64,000 nt of DNA from CBDDLD01 sp965230605 (GTDB lineage Bacteria; Bacteroidota; Bacteroidia; Flavobacteriales; Flavobacteriaceae): NCBI GenBank assembly GCA_965230605.1, contig CBDDLD010000004.1, positions 1,488,001 through 1,552,000 of the forward strand, read 5' to 3'. Below, one piece after another: positions 34,401 through 43,375 of the stretch (position 1 is its first letter; each line of letters starts with the position of its first letter). The position numbers and the translations under genes are program-made. Below the pieces are notes generated by a model. That model did not search any database, was not told the origin of the DNA, and worked only from the letters and a program-made list of their open reading frames with translations.

Positions 34401-35883
34401 CTTTGACTTTGATTCCGAAGTACTGCTTCAAAAACAGCAGTTCATTTTTAATAATGTGGCCATGACAGATTCCGAATACTTCTCTAGAGGCTTCTTGAAT
34501 GGATTTATTGAACACAACAATTTTTCGGATTGGCGACTAGGTCTCGACCTTAATACAGACCGTCTTCTTGTATTGAGTACAGATGAAACCGAAGATGCCT
34601 TGTATTATGGAACAGCATTTATTAGTGGCTCAGCAGAGATCAACGGACCAACAGATCAATTGGTTATAGATGTAGAAGGAAGTACAGCGCCGGGCACTAT
34701 GTTTAATATTCCTCTAAACGATACTGAGAGCTTTGGAGATAACTCATTTATTAAATTCTTAAGCCCTGAACAGAAGGCTGCAAGAGCTAAAGGCGAAGTC
34801 GTGTCACAAACAGAAGTTAAGGGGTTAGAGCTGGTGTTTGACCTTAATGTCAATCAGAATGCTGAAATAGAAATCGTTATAGATAAAGATTCCGGAAGTA
34901 CTATAAAAGGTAAAGGTGAAGGTAATTTAGGATTTTTAATTAACACCAATGGGAAGTTTAATATGTGGGGCGACTTTGTGGTGTATGAAGGTGTTTATAA
35001 TTTTAAATACCGAGGCATAGTTGAGAAGAAATTTCAAGTTAAAGAAGGGGGTAATATTGTATGGGAAGGCGACCCTCTTAATGCCCAGATCAACCTAAAA
35101 GCACTCTACGAAACACAAGCCAATCCTTCTGTGCTATTAGATAGCCCAATAAGTCAAAGTATTCCTGTGGAGTTGGAAATTAACCTTACAGGGCCACTAG
35201 AGCAACCGAATCCGGATTTCGCTTTTAATTTTCCAAATGTAAGCTCTACTATTAAATCAGAATTAGACTATAGATTATCCTCAAAAGAGGATCGGGACAA
35301 TCAGGCATTATACTTATTGGCAACCGGAGGTTTTGCCAGTGGTGTCAATGATCTTAGTTTTTCCGGTACAATTGCAGAACGTCTTAATGGAATCATCAAT
35401 GGGATCTTTGGAGATCAAAACGGTGACTTCAGAGTTGGTGTGGACTTAGACCTTGGACAAGACCGGCCAGATTACGAAACTAATGACCGGTTTAGTGTGA
35501 CATTGGAAACCAAGATATCTGATAAGGTTGTTATCAATGGTAAGGTGGGGGTGCCATTTGGTAATGCTAACGAAACGGTAATCGCAGGTGATGTACAAAT
35601 CGACTGGTTGCTGAATGATGACGGTACACTTAGAGCAAAAGTATTTAACCGTGAGAATAGTATACGAAATTTCGGAGAGGAAATCGGTTATACACAAGGC
35701 CTTGGCTTATCGTATAATGTTGAATTTGATACGTTCAAAGAATTACTCCAAATTATATTCTCAGGAAAGAATAAAAAAGGAAAGAAAGAAGAGAAGCCTA
35801 AGAAGGAAGAAACTGTATTAGAAGATCAAAACTTACCCAATTATATTAAAATGAAGAAAAAAAAGACCGAGAAGAGTCAATAA
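31471..35883 (+). CDS. tamB: TamB-like translocation and assembly module protein (DUF490)
   Basis: This ~1470-aa AsmA/TamB-type protein begins with a membrane helix (LLLFVIIVLIFSIPAVQTKVG), followed by a long beta-strand repeat body rich in NINVKNT/LDFNG patterns, and a C-terminal DUF490 region (~1160-1430) with WGDFVVYEGVYNFKYRG, VWEGDPLNAQINLKALY and YLLATGGFASG. It bridges the envelope, helping outer-membrane protein or lipid transport. The start is uncertain: no ATG precedes the membrane helix. The frame is open from 31393 (LKDIKRVLKITGKV, a basic stretch typical of TamB N-termini), so a non-ATG start upstream of 31471 is more likely than the TTG listed here. Confidence 0.88.
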   Translation: MLLFVIIVLIFSIPAVQTKVGKYVTKRINEDYDTNITIGKVGLQFNGDIELKEIYVEDHKQDTLVSIAELNSSIISFRKLYNNKFNLGDIDITDLVFNLKTYKGESDTNLDVFVDKFDDGAPRVGPSDFLFSSSDITVENGLFKLSDENREGDEQIFQFNDLNINATNFLINGPDVSARINTLAFKESRGVEVKNMMTDFEYTLTHMNFDNLHIETASSDLQGKLRFNYKREDIKDFVDKVQVVAEFKDSNVQLDELNTFYNEFGKNQRAALNVKLSGTLNNLHAEDLNVSTSRNTKIIGDITFKNLFNKEDDNFVMEGDFKNLSSNYNDLRSLMPNVLGASIPSMFSKVGNFKIEGKSKVTSTQIETNVDIDTDIGFASTDLKLDKVDDIDNASYEGNIILLDFDIGTLINDPKVQTTSLNLDVNGKGFRLQNLDTHIEGDVFDLYYNDYKYSGIKVFGDLGNYLFNGVLKADDPNLTLDFNGLADLSDTIRKFDFKADVGYANLRALNFVTRDSISEFRGKVDMTMTGSTFDNLDGNINVKNTTYLNQDSKYVFKDFAVVSSSRGNERTISINSPDIIQGNVKGNFKIKDVLKLAENSIGSIYTNYQPHDLEEGQYLDFDFKIYNQIAEVFFKDLDIGKHTYINGRIETDEKRFKLRFNSPKIKYKEYFVDNIKIQVDNSNPIYNTFIESDSLSTGVYNLSDFSLINVTRRDTLLIKTEFKGGKHNRDDFNLNLFYTLTEDNKSVLGFKKSDILFKGHEWFVNFNKDNLNKVTFDKTLRNFDISAIRVNQDNEEMLLSGVITDSSYKDLKLDFKDVELVKITPRIDSLSLAGRVNGRLELQETNGISKPRSDIEIKNLNVNNFALGDLKAIVAGNNSLTNYNVDIKLQNDNIRSLDAEGSIDFNKRNSKIDVDVVFDDFLLDPLNPLGEGVINNIRGLVSGDAKVSGNLKRPDITGKLLLDRAGLTIPYLNVDYTFDFDSEVLLQKQQFIFNNVAMTDSEYFSRGFLNGFIEHNNFSDWRLGLDLNTDRLLVLSTDETEDALYYGTAFISGSAEINGPTDQLVIDVEGSTAPGTMFNIPLNDTESFGDNSFIKFLSPEQKAARAKGEVVSQTEVKGLELVFDLNVNQNAEIEIVIDKDSGSTIKGKGEGNLGFLINTNGKFNMWGDFVVYEGVYNFKYRGIVEKKFQVKEGGNIVWEGDPLNAQINLKALYETQANPSVLLDSPISQSIPVELEINLTGPLEQPNPDFAFNFPNVSSTIKSELDYRLSSKEDRDNQALYLLATGGFASGVNDLSFSGTIAERLNGIINGIFGDQNGDFRVGVDLDLGQDRPDYETNDRFSVTLETKISDKVVINGKVGVPFGNANETVIAGDVQIDWLLNDDGTLRAKVFNRENSIRNFGEEIGYTQGLGLSYNVEFDTFKELLQIIFSGKNKKGKKEEKPKKEETVLEDQNLPNYIKMKKKKTEKSQ

Positions 35884-36012
35884 TTACGCTTCATTTCCCC
35901 CTTTTTTCAAATTAGTTATTAACGAAAACGTTTGAAATATTTTTCAGACGCCATTTTTATGATATTCATCATATTATTGTTGTGTATTCTTAGTAATTTT
36001 ACTTAAAGAATT

Positions 36013-37005
36013 ATGAATATGCGTCATAAAATAAAGCGAATAGGCGTCATGACATCAGGAGGAGATTCTCCGGGAATGAATGCAGCTATTCGATCCGTGG
36101 TAAGAACCTGTGCCTTTCATAACTTAGAATGTTATGGTATCTACAGAGGATATGAAGGAATGATTGAAGGGGATTTCGTTAAGATGGATGCCCGTAGTGT
36201 AAAAGGAATTATCAATAAAGGGGGCACAATACTTAAATCAGCAAGATCTAAAACCTTTAGAACCAAAGAAGGGCGAGAAGAAGCATATAAACAACTCAAG
36301 AAAGCAGAAATCGATGCTTTCGTTGTTATCGGTGGTGATGGAAGTTTCACCGGCGCTATGATCTTTAATGGTGAACATAGGATTCCTGTAATGGGCATAC
36401 CTGGAACTATTGATAATGATATCTATGGTACCACACATACATTAGGTTATGATACTGCTCTGAATACTGTGGTTGAAGCCATAGACAAGATTAGAGATAC
36501 TGCAAGTTCACATAATCGACTGTTCTTTGTTGAAGTCATGGGACGTGATGTTGGTCATATAGCGCTTAATGTAGGTGTAGGTGCTGGTGCTGAAGAAATC
36601 TTGATCCCTGAGGAAGACCTTGGATTAGACAGGTTATTAGAGTCATTACGACGAAGTAAACAGTCAGGAAAATCTTCAAGTATAGTCGTTGTAGCTGAAG
36701 GCGATAAAATAGGAAAGAATGTTTTTGAACTGAAAGATTATGTAGAAGCGAATATGTCTGAGTATGAAGTTAGAGTATCTGTTCTTGGTCATATGCAACG
36801 TGGTGGATCCCCATCGTGCTTCGATCGTGTTTTGGCAAGTAGAATGGGAGTAAAAGCAGTCGAAAGCCTTATTACCGGAAAGTCTAATTGTATGGTAGGT
36901 CTTAAAGATGACGTTATGACGCTGACCCCATTTGATCAAGCCATTAAAGGACAATCAAAAATTAACCTGGAACTCTTAAGAGTTTCAGACATTATGACAA
37001 TATAA
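36013..37005 (+). CDS. pfkA: ATP-dependent 6-phosphofructokinase
   Basis: This 330-aa protein has the PFK motifs GVMTSGGDSPGMNAAIR (~11-27), GGDGSFTGA, the catalytic GIPGTIDNDIYGT (~128-140) with Asp, and GHMQRGGSPSCFDR. It phosphorylates fructose 6-phosphate in glycolysis. It lies 29 bp before gapA, and the two form a glycolytic operon ending in a terminator after gapA. Confidence 0.95.
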   Translation: MNMRHKIKRIGVMTSGGDSPGMNAAIRSVVRTCAFHNLECYGIYRGYEGMIEGDFVKMDARSVKGIINKGGTILKSARSKTFRTKEGREEAYKQLKKAEIDAFVVIGGDGSFTGAMIFNGEHRIPVMGIPGTIDNDIYGTTHTLGYDTALNTVVEAIDKIRDTASSHNRLFFVEVMGRDVGHIALNVGVGAGAEEILIPEEDLGLDRLLESLRRSKQSGKSSSIVVVAEGDKIGKNVFELKDYVEANMSEYEVRVSVLGHMQRGGSPSCFDRVLASRMGVKAVESLITGKSNCMVGLKDDVMTLTPFDQAIKGQSKINLELLRVSDIMTI

Positions 37006-37034
37006 AACAACTATTAAAAACGTAATAATAAATT

Positions 37035-38036
37035 ATGTCAAATTTAAAATTAGGAATCAATGGATTCGGTAGAATAGGACGAATTGTGTTTAGAGCAACA
37101 GTAAAACGTCCGGATGTAGATGTTGTAGCAATAAATGATTTGCTAGATGTAGAACATTTAGCATACTTACTAAAATATGATTCTGTTCACGGAAATTTTG
37201 ATGGAACAGTTGAAGTAAAGGATGGGCAGTTAGTTGTCGATGGTAAAACCATTAGAGTGACCGCAGAACGCGATCCAAAAAACCTAAAATGGGATGAGGC
37301 CGGAGCTGAGGTTATTGCTGAGTGTACAGGAATCTTCACCACTTTAGAAACAGCAAATTATCATATAGAAGCAGGTGCCAAGAAAGTAGTAATTTCTGCA
37401 CCAAGTAAAGACGCACCTATGTTTGTAATGGGTGTAAACCACAATGAACTTACAGCTGATCATAAGATTGTATCTAATGCATCTTGTACTACTAATTGTT
37501 TAGCACCTATGGCTAAAGTTTTAGATGATAACTTTGGTGTTGAGGAAGCTTTAATGACGACTATTCATGCAAGCACAGCCTCACAATTAACCGTAGATGG
37601 ACCATCTAGAAAGAATTACAGATTAGGGCGTTCCGCTTTGGTTAATATTATACCATCAACTACCGGAGCAGCAAAAGCTGTAGGTAAGGTAATTCCAAAA
37701 CTAAACGGCAAACTAACCGGGATGGCATTCAGAGTACCAACAGCTAATGTTTCTGTAGTGGATTTAACGGTTAGGCTGAAAAATGAAACCTCTTACGAAG
37801 CTATAAAGGAAGCGTTTAAAACAGCCTCTGAAGGTGATTTAAAAGGGATCCTAGGTTACACTGAAGATGGAGTTGTATCTCAAGATTTTGTAAGTGATAC
37901 CAGAACAAGCATTTTTGATGCAACCGCAGGGATAGAGCTTAATCCTAAATTCTTTAAAGTTGTATCGTGGTACGACAATGAGTTTGGATACTCTAACAAA
38001 CTAGTAGATCTAGCACAATACATCCATACATTATAA
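37035..38036 (+). CDS. gapA: Type I glyceraldehyde-3-phosphate dehydrogenase
   Basis: This 333-aa protein shows the NAD-binding start GINGFGRIGRIVFRA, the catalytic SNASCTTNCLAPMAKV with Cys ~153, and the C-terminal SWYDNEFGYSNKLVDLAQYI. It oxidises glyceraldehyde 3-phosphate to 1,3-bisphosphoglycerate with NAD+. Second gene of the pfkA-gapA operon; a hairpin terminator follows. Confidence 0.96.
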   Translation: MSNLKLGINGFGRIGRIVFRATVKRPDVDVVAINDLLDVEHLAYLLKYDSVHGNFDGTVEVKDGQLVVDGKTIRVTAERDPKNLKWDEAGAEVIAECTGIFTTLETANYHIEAGAKKVVISAPSKDAPMFVMGVNHNELTADHKIVSNASCTTNCLAPMAKVLDDNFGVEEALMTTIHASTASQLTVDGPSRKNYRLGRSALVNIIPSTTGAAKAVGKVIPKLNGKLTGMAFRVPTANVSVVDLTVRLKNETSYEAIKEAFKTASEGDLKGILGYTEDGVVSQDFVSDTRTSIFDATAGIELNPKFFKVVSWYDNEFGYSNKLVDLAQYIHTL

Positions 38037-38060
38037 AGACCAACAATTAATATATAATTA

Positions 38061-38100
38061 TTCCGTAGTTTTATCGACGCATCATAAACTACGGAATTTT
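38061..38100 (+). terminator. Rho-independent terminator after gapA
   Basis: TTCCGTAGTTT and AAACTACGGAA form an 11-bp perfect stem around a 14-bp loop, followed by TTTTATTTAT. It separates gapA from the downstream kinase gene, which starts 14 bp later. Confidence 0.75.
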
Positions 38101-38113
38101 ATTTATAAGCATT

Positions 38114-38980
38114 ATGATAATTATTACAGATAGTGGATCCACTAAATGCGATTGGATTACCATAGACAACCAAGGAAATCAATTAAAGGAACGCATTAGG
38201 ACCAAAGGATTAAATCCTGCAATCATTAGTCAGAAAAAGATCAACAAAGTGATTCATAAATCTGATGAGCTTATTGCAGATGCAGATCAGGTGTCTCGAG
38301 TGTATTTCTATGGCGCTGGTTGTGGAACAGAACGTCCACGTCTGGCCTTGAAGGAAGTGTTGGAATCCATATTTGTGAATGCTGAAGTGGAAGTACAAGA
38401 AGATACAATGGCGGCAGTAAGAGCGGCTATTAATGCAAAAGATGAAGCTGCTGTAGTTTGTATTTTGGGCACAGGATCTAATTGTAGTTATTATGATGGA
38501 AGTCGTTTACACCAACGTGTCGATAGTCTAGGGTATACCATTATGGATGACGCCAGTGGTAACTATTTTGGAAAACAGCTTATCAGAGATTATTATTTTA
38601 ATAAGATGCCGGAAGCCATACGTGTTGCCTTTTCTCATAAATTCAATTTAGAAGCAGATTTTATAAAGTATAACCTATATAAGCAGCCTTTTCCTAATGC
38701 TTACCTAGCTAGTTTTGCTGAGTTTATGTTTTTGAACAAAGATTCAGATTACATCAAAGAGCTTATTAAAAAAGGAATCCGAGTATTTACTGAAAATATG
38801 ATTCTACAATTTGAGGAAGAATTAAAATCATGTGTAGTACATTTTGCAGGCTCGATTGCATTCTTTTCCCAAGAAGAAATTCACGAAGTCCTGGCAGAAT
38901 ACAACCTTAAGGTTGGTAATTTCATTAGGCGACCAATCGAAGGGCTTGTGCAATATCATATCAAGCATTTAGAGGCTTAA
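38114..38980 (+). CDS. BadF/BcrA-type ATPase, probable N-acetylglucosamine kinase
   Basis: This 288-aa ASKHA-fold protein has the phosphate-1 motif IITDSGSTKCDWI at 3-15, an adenosine-type YGAGCG, the phosphate-2 region CILGTGSNCSYYDG (~117-130) and YTIMDDASGNYFGKQL. These fit the Bacteroidetes N-acetylglucosamine kinase-like group. It would phosphorylate an amino sugar in the cytoplasm. It follows pfkA-gapA on the same strand but behind a terminator. Confidence 0.85.
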   Translation: MIIITDSGSTKCDWITIDNQGNQLKERIRTKGLNPAIISQKKINKVIHKSDELIADADQVSRVYFYGAGCGTERPRLALKEVLESIFVNAEVEVQEDTMAAVRAAINAKDEAAVVCILGTGSNCSYYDGSRLHQRVDSLGYTIMDDASGNYFGKQLIRDYYFNKMPEAIRVAFSHKFNLEADFIKYNLYKQPFPNAYLASFAEFMFLNKDSDYIKELIKKGIRVFTENMILQFEEELKSCVVHFAGSIAFFSQEEIHEVLAEYNLKVGNFIRRPIEGLVQYHIKHLEA

Positions 38981-39021
38981 TGCGACTGTTTATTTCCTGT
39001 TAATAAATGTAGAAAACGCTA

Positions 39022-39052
39022 TTGTATAACTTATAATTTGGTTATATCTTTG
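39022..39052 (+). promoter_or_regulatory. Bacteroidetes-type promoter for the 60-aa membrane protein gene
   Basis: TTG at 39022-39024, a 20-bp spacer and TATCTTTG at 39045-39052 match the -33 TTG / -7 TAnnTTTG consensus. The ATG at 39076 is 23 bp downstream. One of the clearest promoters in the window. Confidence 0.7.
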
Positions 39053-39075
39053 CAGTATTAATAAAGAACCCAATT

Positions 39076-39258
39076 ATGTTTGAATTTGATCAATATTTAG
39101 GATTTTTAGCATTCTTAACCATATTAACTATAGGATTTTGGTTAATGATTTTCTTATTAACCTTCGTTATTCCTTACTGGATTTTTGGGTCTTCTATTGA
39201 AAGATTTAAAGAGATTATGGCTGAAAGAAAGGCCAAACGTGAAGCAGCTTCACACTAA
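39076..39258 (+). CDS. Small membrane protein
   Basis: This 60-aa protein has one or two hydrophobic stretches (LAFLTILTIGFWLMIFLLTFVIPYW split) and a charged amphipathic tail (SIERFKEIMAERKAKREA). It has its own promoter and terminator, so it is a stand-alone transcription unit and very likely real. Function unknown. Confidence 0.75.
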   Translation: MFEFDQYLGFLAFLTILTIGFWLMIFLLTFVIPYWIFGSSIERFKEIMAERKAKREAASH

Positions 39259-39279
39259 TAATTTCTACACGATATATTG

Positions 39280-39306
39280 AAGAGCGCTTTTAGTGCTCTT
39301 TTTTTA
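39280..39306 (+). terminator. Rho-independent terminator
   Basis: AAGAGCGCT-TTT-AGTGCTCTT with a seven-T run lies 22 bp after the 60-aa gene. The convergent MFS gene ends just to the right. Confidence 0.8.
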
Positions 39307-39310
39307 TGCC

Positions 39311-40588
39311 TTATTTGCTAGATAAATTAGAATGTTTGTACAACTTGTAGGAAGCAATACATCCAATTAGAGTAAAAATAAACATGATTCCGAAAACGAT
39401 TTGATGACCAACCACTTCATCATATGCGTCTAAGAAGTAACCATTAATAAGTCCTGTAAAAATATCCGGTGTGTAACCGATTACAGATATAAATCCTACC
39501 GCTGTACCAGTAACAGCTAGTGGTATTTTGGCCTCTTCTAAAGTTGCAAAATATAAAACTCTTGCTGAGTAAACACCTATAGCCATTAATCCGATAGATA
39601 AAACGAATAATAGATTAGTGGACTCATCAACAATACCAGTTGCAAAAATTAAGCTTGTTATAGCCATTAAAAAGAAACCGACAATAATCCAAAGACTTGC
39701 TTTTGTTCTATCTGCTAGTAAACCAATTACAACTCCTATAATTGGGCGCATATATAATAAATAAGTACCAACTTTTGCGGCTTCGATTTTATTATAATGT
39801 ATGACTTGCTCTGCATACTGACTAAAAAGATTAGTCATTTTATATCCATAATATGCACATAAAATTATAATCATAAGTAACCAGACAGCCCTGTACTGCA
39901 TCACTGTTTTAAAATTTTTGACAGTTATGAGTTTGGCCGTTTTTTCAGATTTTAAGGAATCATCAAAATTTAGTTTCAAAAAGAAGAAGACAATAACTCC
40001 AACTGCTACAACGGCAAAAGATGTATAATTGATAACCTCTTTAAAGGCAACACGTCGTTCTTCTATAGATGTTAACTCTATGTCTTTTGTAATGAATAAT
40101 GAAAAGATAATAACACCAGCAGAACCAAAAAGGGCTGCAACTAAACCACGCCCACCATCTAAAAATCCAAATGCAATACCTTGTTTATTTGCCCCTCCCC
40201 ATATTCGAGTTGCTTTTATCATAGCAGCCCAAAACAAGAAGATGGTGGTAAACCCCCAAAATCCGTACAGAAGGTGAAGATTAAAAACATTAGGATATGC
40301 TCCCAAGTAAAAGCCGCCAAGACCTGTAAGGATGAGAGCTACCGACATAAGTACATTTGGCCTGAATTTATCTGCTAATGGTCCACCGAATAAATAAGAG
40401 AATAGTGCTACAATACCATAAACAGAAAAGCAGCTACCTAATTCTGTTTGACTGATTGAGAATGATTCTAAAAATGTTGTTCTAAAAATGCGCTGTAAAA
40501 CAAAAGGTAATATAAAAACAGCTTCCGCTGCTAATATCAAAAGTATTATTACATAGGCAGGCTGTTTTACTATCGTTGTTTTACTCAT
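39311..40588 (-). CDS. Major facilitator superfamily transporter
   Basis: The start at 40588 (MSKTTIVKQPAYV) gives 425 aa and avoids overlap with the carboxylase gene. About twelve hydrophobic segments are present, with an MFS loop 2-3 motif in FGGPLADKFRPNVLM and a second-half counterpart GLLADRTKASLWI. AMIKATRIWGGANKQGIAFGFLDGGRG resembles the phosphate-sugar/nitrate porter branch. Substrate unknown. It starts 2 bp after the acyl-CoA carboxylase gene, so a related carbon or organic acid substrate is possible. Confidence 0.85.
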   Translation of the reverse strand: MSKTTIVKQPAYVIILLILAAEAVFILPFVLQRIFRTTFLESFSISQTELGSCFSVYGIVALFSYLFGGPLADKFRPNVLMSVALILTGLGGFYLGAYPNVFNLHLLYGFWGFTTIFLFWAAMIKATRIWGGANKQGIAFGFLDGGRGLVAALFGSAGVIIFSLFITKDIELTSIEERRVAFKEVINYTSFAVVAVGVIVFFFLKLNFDDSLKSEKTAKLITVKNFKTVMQYRAVWLLMIIILCAYYGYKMTNLFSQYAEQVIHYNKIEAAKVGTYLLYMRPIIGVVIGLLADRTKASLWIIVGFFLMAITSLIFATGIVDESTNLLFVLSIGLMAIGVYSARVLYFATLEEAKIPLAVTGTAVGFISVIGYTPDIFTGLINGYFLDAYDEVVGHQIVFGIMFIFTLIGCIASYKLYKHSNLSSK

Positions 40589-40589
40589 A

Positions 40590-42218
40590 TTACACTTGTA
40601 AAACTCCCATATTAAAAGGTTTTTCAATAGGCGCATGATTTGCTGCTTCGATGCCCATACTTATCCAGGTTCTGGTATCTAATGGATCTATAATGGCATC
40701 CGTCCATAAGCGAGCGGCAGCATAATACGGTGATACCTGATCATCGTATCTTGACTTTATTTTATTGAAGAGTTCTTTTTCTTTTTCCTCTGTTATAGTT
40801 TCCCCTTTTTTCTTTAAAGCAGCCGTTTCAATCTGTAGCAATACTTTTGCAGCAGAGTTACCACTCATTACAGCCAATTCAGCACTTGGCCATGCGAAGA
40901 TCAATCTAGGATCATAAGCTTTACCACACATCGCATAGTTGCCAGCACCATAACTATTACCAATAACAACAGTGAATTTAGGTACCACAGAATTACTCAC
41001 AGCGTTCACCATTTTTGCACCGTCTTTTATGATACCACTATGCTCACTTTTACTACCAACCATAAACCCTGTCACATCTTGTAAGAATACTAATGGGATC
41101 TTCTTCTGATTACAATTGGCAATAAAACGTGTGGCCTTATCAGCAGAATCATTATAGATGACACCGCCAAACTGCATTTCACCTTTCTTGGTTTTTACGA
41201 GTTGGCGTTGATTAGCAACGATACCCACTGCCCAACCATCAATACGGGCATAAGCTGTGATAATGGTTTGCCCATAACCCGCTTTATACTCTTCGTATTC
41301 AGAATTATCTACCAGACGCTCTATAATAGCTTTCATATCATACTGATCCGCTCTGCTTTTAGGGAGAAGACCGAAGATATCTTCTGGTTTTTCTTTAGGT
41401 TTAGCTGAAGTTGTTCTATTAAAACCGGCTTTATCGTAATCACCAATCTTATCTACAATATTTTTTATGGTATCTAAAGCGTCTTTATCATCCTTAGCCT
41501 TATAATCGGTAACACCAGATATCTCACAATGTGTCGTAGCACCACCTAAGGTTTCATTATCTATAGTTTCACCAATAGCGGCCTTAACAAGATAACTTCC
41601 CGCTAAAAAGATGCTTCCTGTTTTATCTACGATCAAAGCCTCATCACTCATAATAGGTAAGTAAGCACCACCGGCAACACAACTGCCCATTACGGCAGCA
41701 ATTTGTGTAATACCCTTACTGCTCATTACAGCATTGTTTCTGAATATGCGACCAAAATGTTCCTTGTCTGGAAAGATCTCATCCTGCATAGGAAGGAAAA
41801 CACCAGCGCTATCTACTAAATAGATAATAGGTAAATTGTTTTCAATGGCGATCTCTTGCGCTCTCAGATTCTTTTTACCTGTGATCGGGAACCAGGCACC
41901 AGCCTTAACTGTAGCATCATTTGCAACGACGATACATTGCTTTCCGCTAACATAACCTATCTTCACAATCACACCTCCGGAAGGGCACCCACCATAATCC
42001 TCATACATACCTTCACCCGCAAAAGCGCCAATTTCAATAGCGTTAGATTTATTGTCCAGTAGATAATCAATACGTTCTCTTGCTGTCATTTTACCTTTAG
42101 CGTGGTGCTTTTCAATGCTTTTTTGTCCACCACCAAGTTTGACTTTCGCAAAACGTTTTTTAAGCTCAGAAAGTAAAAGTTTATTATGATCTTCGTTTTT
42201 ATTGAAGTTTAGATCCAT
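40590..42218 (-). CDS. Acyl-CoA carboxylase, carboxyltransferase (beta) subunit
   Basis: This 542-aa protein has both crotonase-like halves: HHAKGKMTARERIDYLLD near the start, YGGCPSGGVIVKIGYVSG, VDSAGVFLPMQDEIFPD, the first oxyanion GSCVAGGAYLPIMSDEA, and the second VTGFMVGSKSEHSGIIKDGAKM with GNSYGAGNYAMCGKAYDPR. It is closest to methylcrotonyl-CoA carboxylase beta, with propionyl-CoA carboxylase as an alternative. It needs a biotinylated alpha subunit that is not in the window. Co-transcribed with the MFS gene. A minus-strand TAGTTTTG at 42245-42252 is a likely -7 box. Confidence 0.9.
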   Translation of the reverse strand: MDLNFNKNEDHNKLLLSELKKRFAKVKLGGGQKSIEKHHAKGKMTARERIDYLLDNKSNAIEIGAFAGEGMYEDYGGCPSGGVIVKIGYVSGKQCIVVANDATVKAGAWFPITGKKNLRAQEIAIENNLPIIYLVDSAGVFLPMQDEIFPDKEHFGRIFRNNAVMSSKGITQIAAVMGSCVAGGAYLPIMSDEALIVDKTGSIFLAGSYLVKAAIGETIDNETLGGATTHCEISGVTDYKAKDDKDALDTIKNIVDKIGDYDKAGFNRTTSAKPKEKPEDIFGLLPKSRADQYDMKAIIERLVDNSEYEEYKAGYGQTIITAYARIDGWAVGIVANQRQLVKTKKGEMQFGGVIYNDSADKATRFIANCNQKKIPLVFLQDVTGFMVGSKSEHSGIIKDGAKMVNAVSNSVVPKFTVVIGNSYGAGNYAMCGKAYDPRLIFAWPSAELAVMSGNSAAKVLLQIETAALKKKGETITEEKEKELFNKIKSRYDDQVSPYYAAARLWTDAIIDPLDTRTWISMGIEAANHAPIEKPFNMGVLQV

Positions 42219-42325
42219 GAATGTTCAAATTTGTAGCGAATTTACAAAACTACGCATAGTATAAAAAAACCTTACTTATAATTAAATATTAAAAATAATT
42301 TCAAAAAATATATTACATGGAAATA

Positions 42326-42362
42326 TTTTCCTTGGAAAATAAATTTTTTATTTGTAGCTTTG
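42326..42362 (+). promoter_or_regulatory. Promoter with overlapping MarR-type operator
   Basis: TTTTCCTTGGAAAA (42326-42339) is a palindrome with 6-bp arms. Its central TTG (42332-42334) is the -33 element, 20 bp before the -7 box TAGCTTTG (42355-42362). The ATG of the reductase gene follows at 42386. A half-site CATGGAAA lies just upstream. Repressor binding would mask the promoter. The same TTTCC-GGAAA core recurs at 43376, before the pirin genes. Confidence 0.65.
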
Positions 42363-42385
42363 TATTGTAATTAAAAATAAAATCA

Positions 42386-42916
42386 ATGAAACACATATTA
42401 GCATTTGCAGGAAGTAATAGTAGCAAGTCAATAAACAAGCAGCTTGCCGCTTATGCATCATCAATTATAAATGATGTAGAAGTTGAACTTTTAGACCTAA
42501 ACGATTATGAAGTGCCAATTTACAGTACGGACCGAGAAGCTAATGACGGTCATCCGGAAAAAGCTGTGGACTTCGTAAATAAGATTAAAAATGCCGATGG
42601 TATTGTTGTATCTTTAGCTGAATACAATGGCGCATACACATCAGCATTTAAGAATATTTTTGATTGGATGTCTCGTGTGGAGCAAAAAACTTTTATGGGG
42701 AAACCTATGTTATTAATGGCTGCTTCGCCAGGGGGCAGAGGTGGGCAATCGGTTTTAGAAATGGCTCACGATAGGTTTCCAAGACACAATGCCAATGTTG
42801 TTGGGAAGTTTTCTCTACCATTCTTTAATGAAAACTTTAAAGACGGAAAAATCAGTAATACTGAATTGAATGACCAATTGGTAGAAGAAGTTCAGCAATT
42901 TGAGAACAGTTTATAA
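42386..42916 (+). CDS. NAD(P)H-dependent FMN reductase
   Basis: This 176-aa flavodoxin-like protein has the phosphate-binding AGSNSSKSINKQLA at 8-21, ADGIVVSLAEYNGAYTSAFKNIFDWMSR (~69-96) and AASPGGRGGQSVLEMA (~112). Family members reduce flavins, quinones or azo compounds. It begins an operon with a MarR regulator (7 bp later) and two pirins, pointing to electrophile or quinone stress. The upstream promoter carries a palindromic operator. Confidence 0.88.
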   Translation: MKHILAFAGSNSSKSINKQLAAYASSIINDVEVELLDLNDYEVPIYSTDREANDGHPEKAVDFVNKIKNADGIVVSLAEYNGAYTSAFKNIFDWMSRVEQKTFMGKPMLLMAASPGGRGGQSVLEMAHDRFPRHNANVVGKFSLPFFNENFKDGKISNTELNDQLVEEVQQFENSL

Positions 42917-42923
42917 TACGATT

Positions 42924-43361
42924 ATGGGAGATTTTTCTAAAGAAATAAATTCAAAGTTTGATAGCCATCGTGTGAAGGCACTGCTCAATATTATTTACAC
43001 AGCTAACTGGATATCGAGTCATCAGAATGAATTTTTTAAACCTTATGGAATTTCTCCACAACAATACAATATCTTAAGAATACTAAGAGGTGCCGGTCAA
43101 CCTTTAAGAGTACAGACCATAAAAGACCGAATGCTAGAACGTGCTCCAAACGCAACACGATTAATGGATAAACTATGTGCTAAAGATTATATAGAGCGTA
43201 TACCTTCGGCGACAGACCGTAGAGTGGTAAAGATCAGTATAACTAAGCACGGACTTGAGTTGTTAAATATAATTCCAAATTCGATTAATAAACAACATTT
43301 CATGAAACTGACTGAAGAAGAAGCAGAACAGTTGAGTGATCTTTTAGATAAGATGCGCTAA
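42924..43361 (+). CDS. MarR-family transcriptional regulator
   Basis: From the ATG at 42924 (MGDFSKEINSKFD) the protein is 145 aa with the MarR winged helix: GISPQQYNILRILRGAGQPLRVQTIKDRM, NATRLMDKLCAKDYIERIPSATDRRVVKISIT, with the DRR wing. It lies between the FMN reductase and the pirins and is the obvious repressor for the TTTCC-GGAAA palindromes at 42326 and 43376. An earlier ATG at 42900 would overlap the reductase gene. Confidence 0.9.
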   Translation: MGDFSKEINSKFDSHRVKALLNIIYTANWISSHQNEFFKPYGISPQQYNILRILRGAGQPLRVQTIKDRMLERAPNATRLMDKLCAKDYIERIPSATDRRVVKISITKHGLELLNIIPNSINKQHFMKLTEEEAEQLSDLLDKMR

Positions 43362-43375
43362 AAAATTTAATTAAA

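Noticed and set aside
34116..34853. Long antisense frames under tamB
   Set aside because: Composition and position are explained by the coding strand; no initiation or domain evidence.
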